64,000 nt of DNA. Origin: Batillaria attramentaria. Its lineage: Eukaryota > Mollusca > Gastropoda > Batillariidae. Below, piece after piece: positions 63,347-64,000 of this stretch (its first letter is position 1; the number at the start of each line of letters is the position of its first letter). Below the pieces are notes generated by a model. The model saw nothing but the letters and a program-made list of their open reading frames with translations, had not been told where the DNA came from and did no database searches. The stretch is taken from the NCBI GenBank assembly GCA_018292915.2, contig JACVVK020000088.1, positions 1,682,001 through 1,746,000 of the forward strand, in the 5' to 3' direction. A program made the translations under genes and the position numbers.

Positions 63347-63381
<35 letters not shown>

Positions 63382-64000
63382 ACGTCAGTCTATGTATGTC
63401 TCTGATGACACATCTTACAACGAATACATATTCAGTTCTTCAGTTTGTTGTAATTATACCAGCCCCACCTCATACCTTATAACAAAAAGTAAGCATACAA
63501 GTATATTATATACATTATCGGCAAAGCAAAATACTTAAAAACCAGCCAGCTTACACACACACGCATGCATTTTGAGACATAATTTATATAATTATCAAAA
63601 CTGGGGCCATAATAGCTAGATAGTCAATAACAGTGAAAACTAGTTTACAAAGAGAATTCACTGGTTTGTCACTCGTATATATATATATGTATACTTTTTT
63701 TTAAAACGGAAACCATGAGCCTTGTGTAAGGCGTAGTGGTGTCTGCTGACCATTAAAGACTTCGTGTTTCAAGATAAAATTATGATGGTCAGCATAATTT
63801 TGAGAGCGTGTGTGTGAGTTGCATTTGTGTCACTATAAGTACCAAATCAGTATATTCTTTTGAAAAGTTAACGGGTTATTTACAGATAATCACTATATCA
63901 GCCACGTTCACGCATTTGAAGAACCTGCCCCTGAGCTTTGGTAAATGACGCGTGTGTACACCTCATCTGCACCCTCTGCAAATAGAATGGGAGCGAACGG
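61446..64000. other. Downstream or extended 3' UTR sequence, no gene seen
   Basis: T-rich unique-looking sequence with one short (GT)n at 63349-63378 and a small (AT)n near 63677. Searching by eye for the missing ITPR segment (GSTTGGLGLLGLYI and beyond) finds nothing on the + strand. Confidence 0.5.

Overview
The window looks like nuclear DNA of a metazoan, most likely a marine mollusc (inference). The evidence is split genes with GT-AG introns, a conserved animal inositol 1,4,5-trisphosphate receptor (ITPR), very many (CA)n/(GT)n tracts, several tRNA-derived SINE families, LINE fragments and TIR DNA elements. The species is not identifiable by eye.

Main gene. An ITPR gene runs on the + strand. 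One isolated exon of the first RIH domain is at 864-1023. A further 30 exons between 31761 and 58176 form one unbroken reading frame of 1,317 codons plus stop: every splice phase fits and every exon has AG/GT borders. These exons encode the central helical/regulatory part of the receptor: the ARM/RIH region, both RRxS phosphorylation sites known from vertebrate type 1, a counterpart of the SII alternative-splice region, and the start of the RIH-associated domain. Two things are odd. The roughly 170 residues expected between 864-1023 and 31761 are not found, and the phases of those two exons do not match. The last exon runs into a stop in the middle of the RIH-associated domain and is followed by about 5 kb of T-rich, repeat-poor, UTR-like DNA, so no channel domain is encoded in the window.

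Layout. 1-1.8 kb: SINE, a CA tract, the lone ITPR exon, a GT tract and a second SINE. 1.8-11 kb: mobile-element graveyard (mariner remnant, LINE tail, a broken mobile-element gene, two copies of a THAP-encoding TIR element, satellite-like monomers, a G-rich hAT-like element). 11.46-13.88 kb: the 3' exons of a UvrD-like helicase/NTPase-related gene, with a TTAA-flanked element in one intron. 14-18.9 kb: pyrimidine-rich simple sequence and a decayed minisatellite. 19-25 kb: microsatellites, SINEs and a fold-back element. 25.4-26.7 kb: a small spliced unknown gene, followed by a LINE remnant. 28-31 kb: simple repeats and mostly unassigned DNA. 31.7-58.2 kb: the ITPR exon series with repeat-laden introns, including a very young LINE insertion with a perfect target duplication. 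58.2-64 kb: probable long 3' UTR and downstream DNA.

The genes do not form a functional cluster. ITPR is a calcium-signalling gene, and the rest is mainly transposon-derived or unassigned. The most interesting signals are the channel-less ITPR end, the interrupted 5' half, the SII-like cassette exons, a minisatellite that triplicates a splice donor, and several TTAA-flanked TIR elements.
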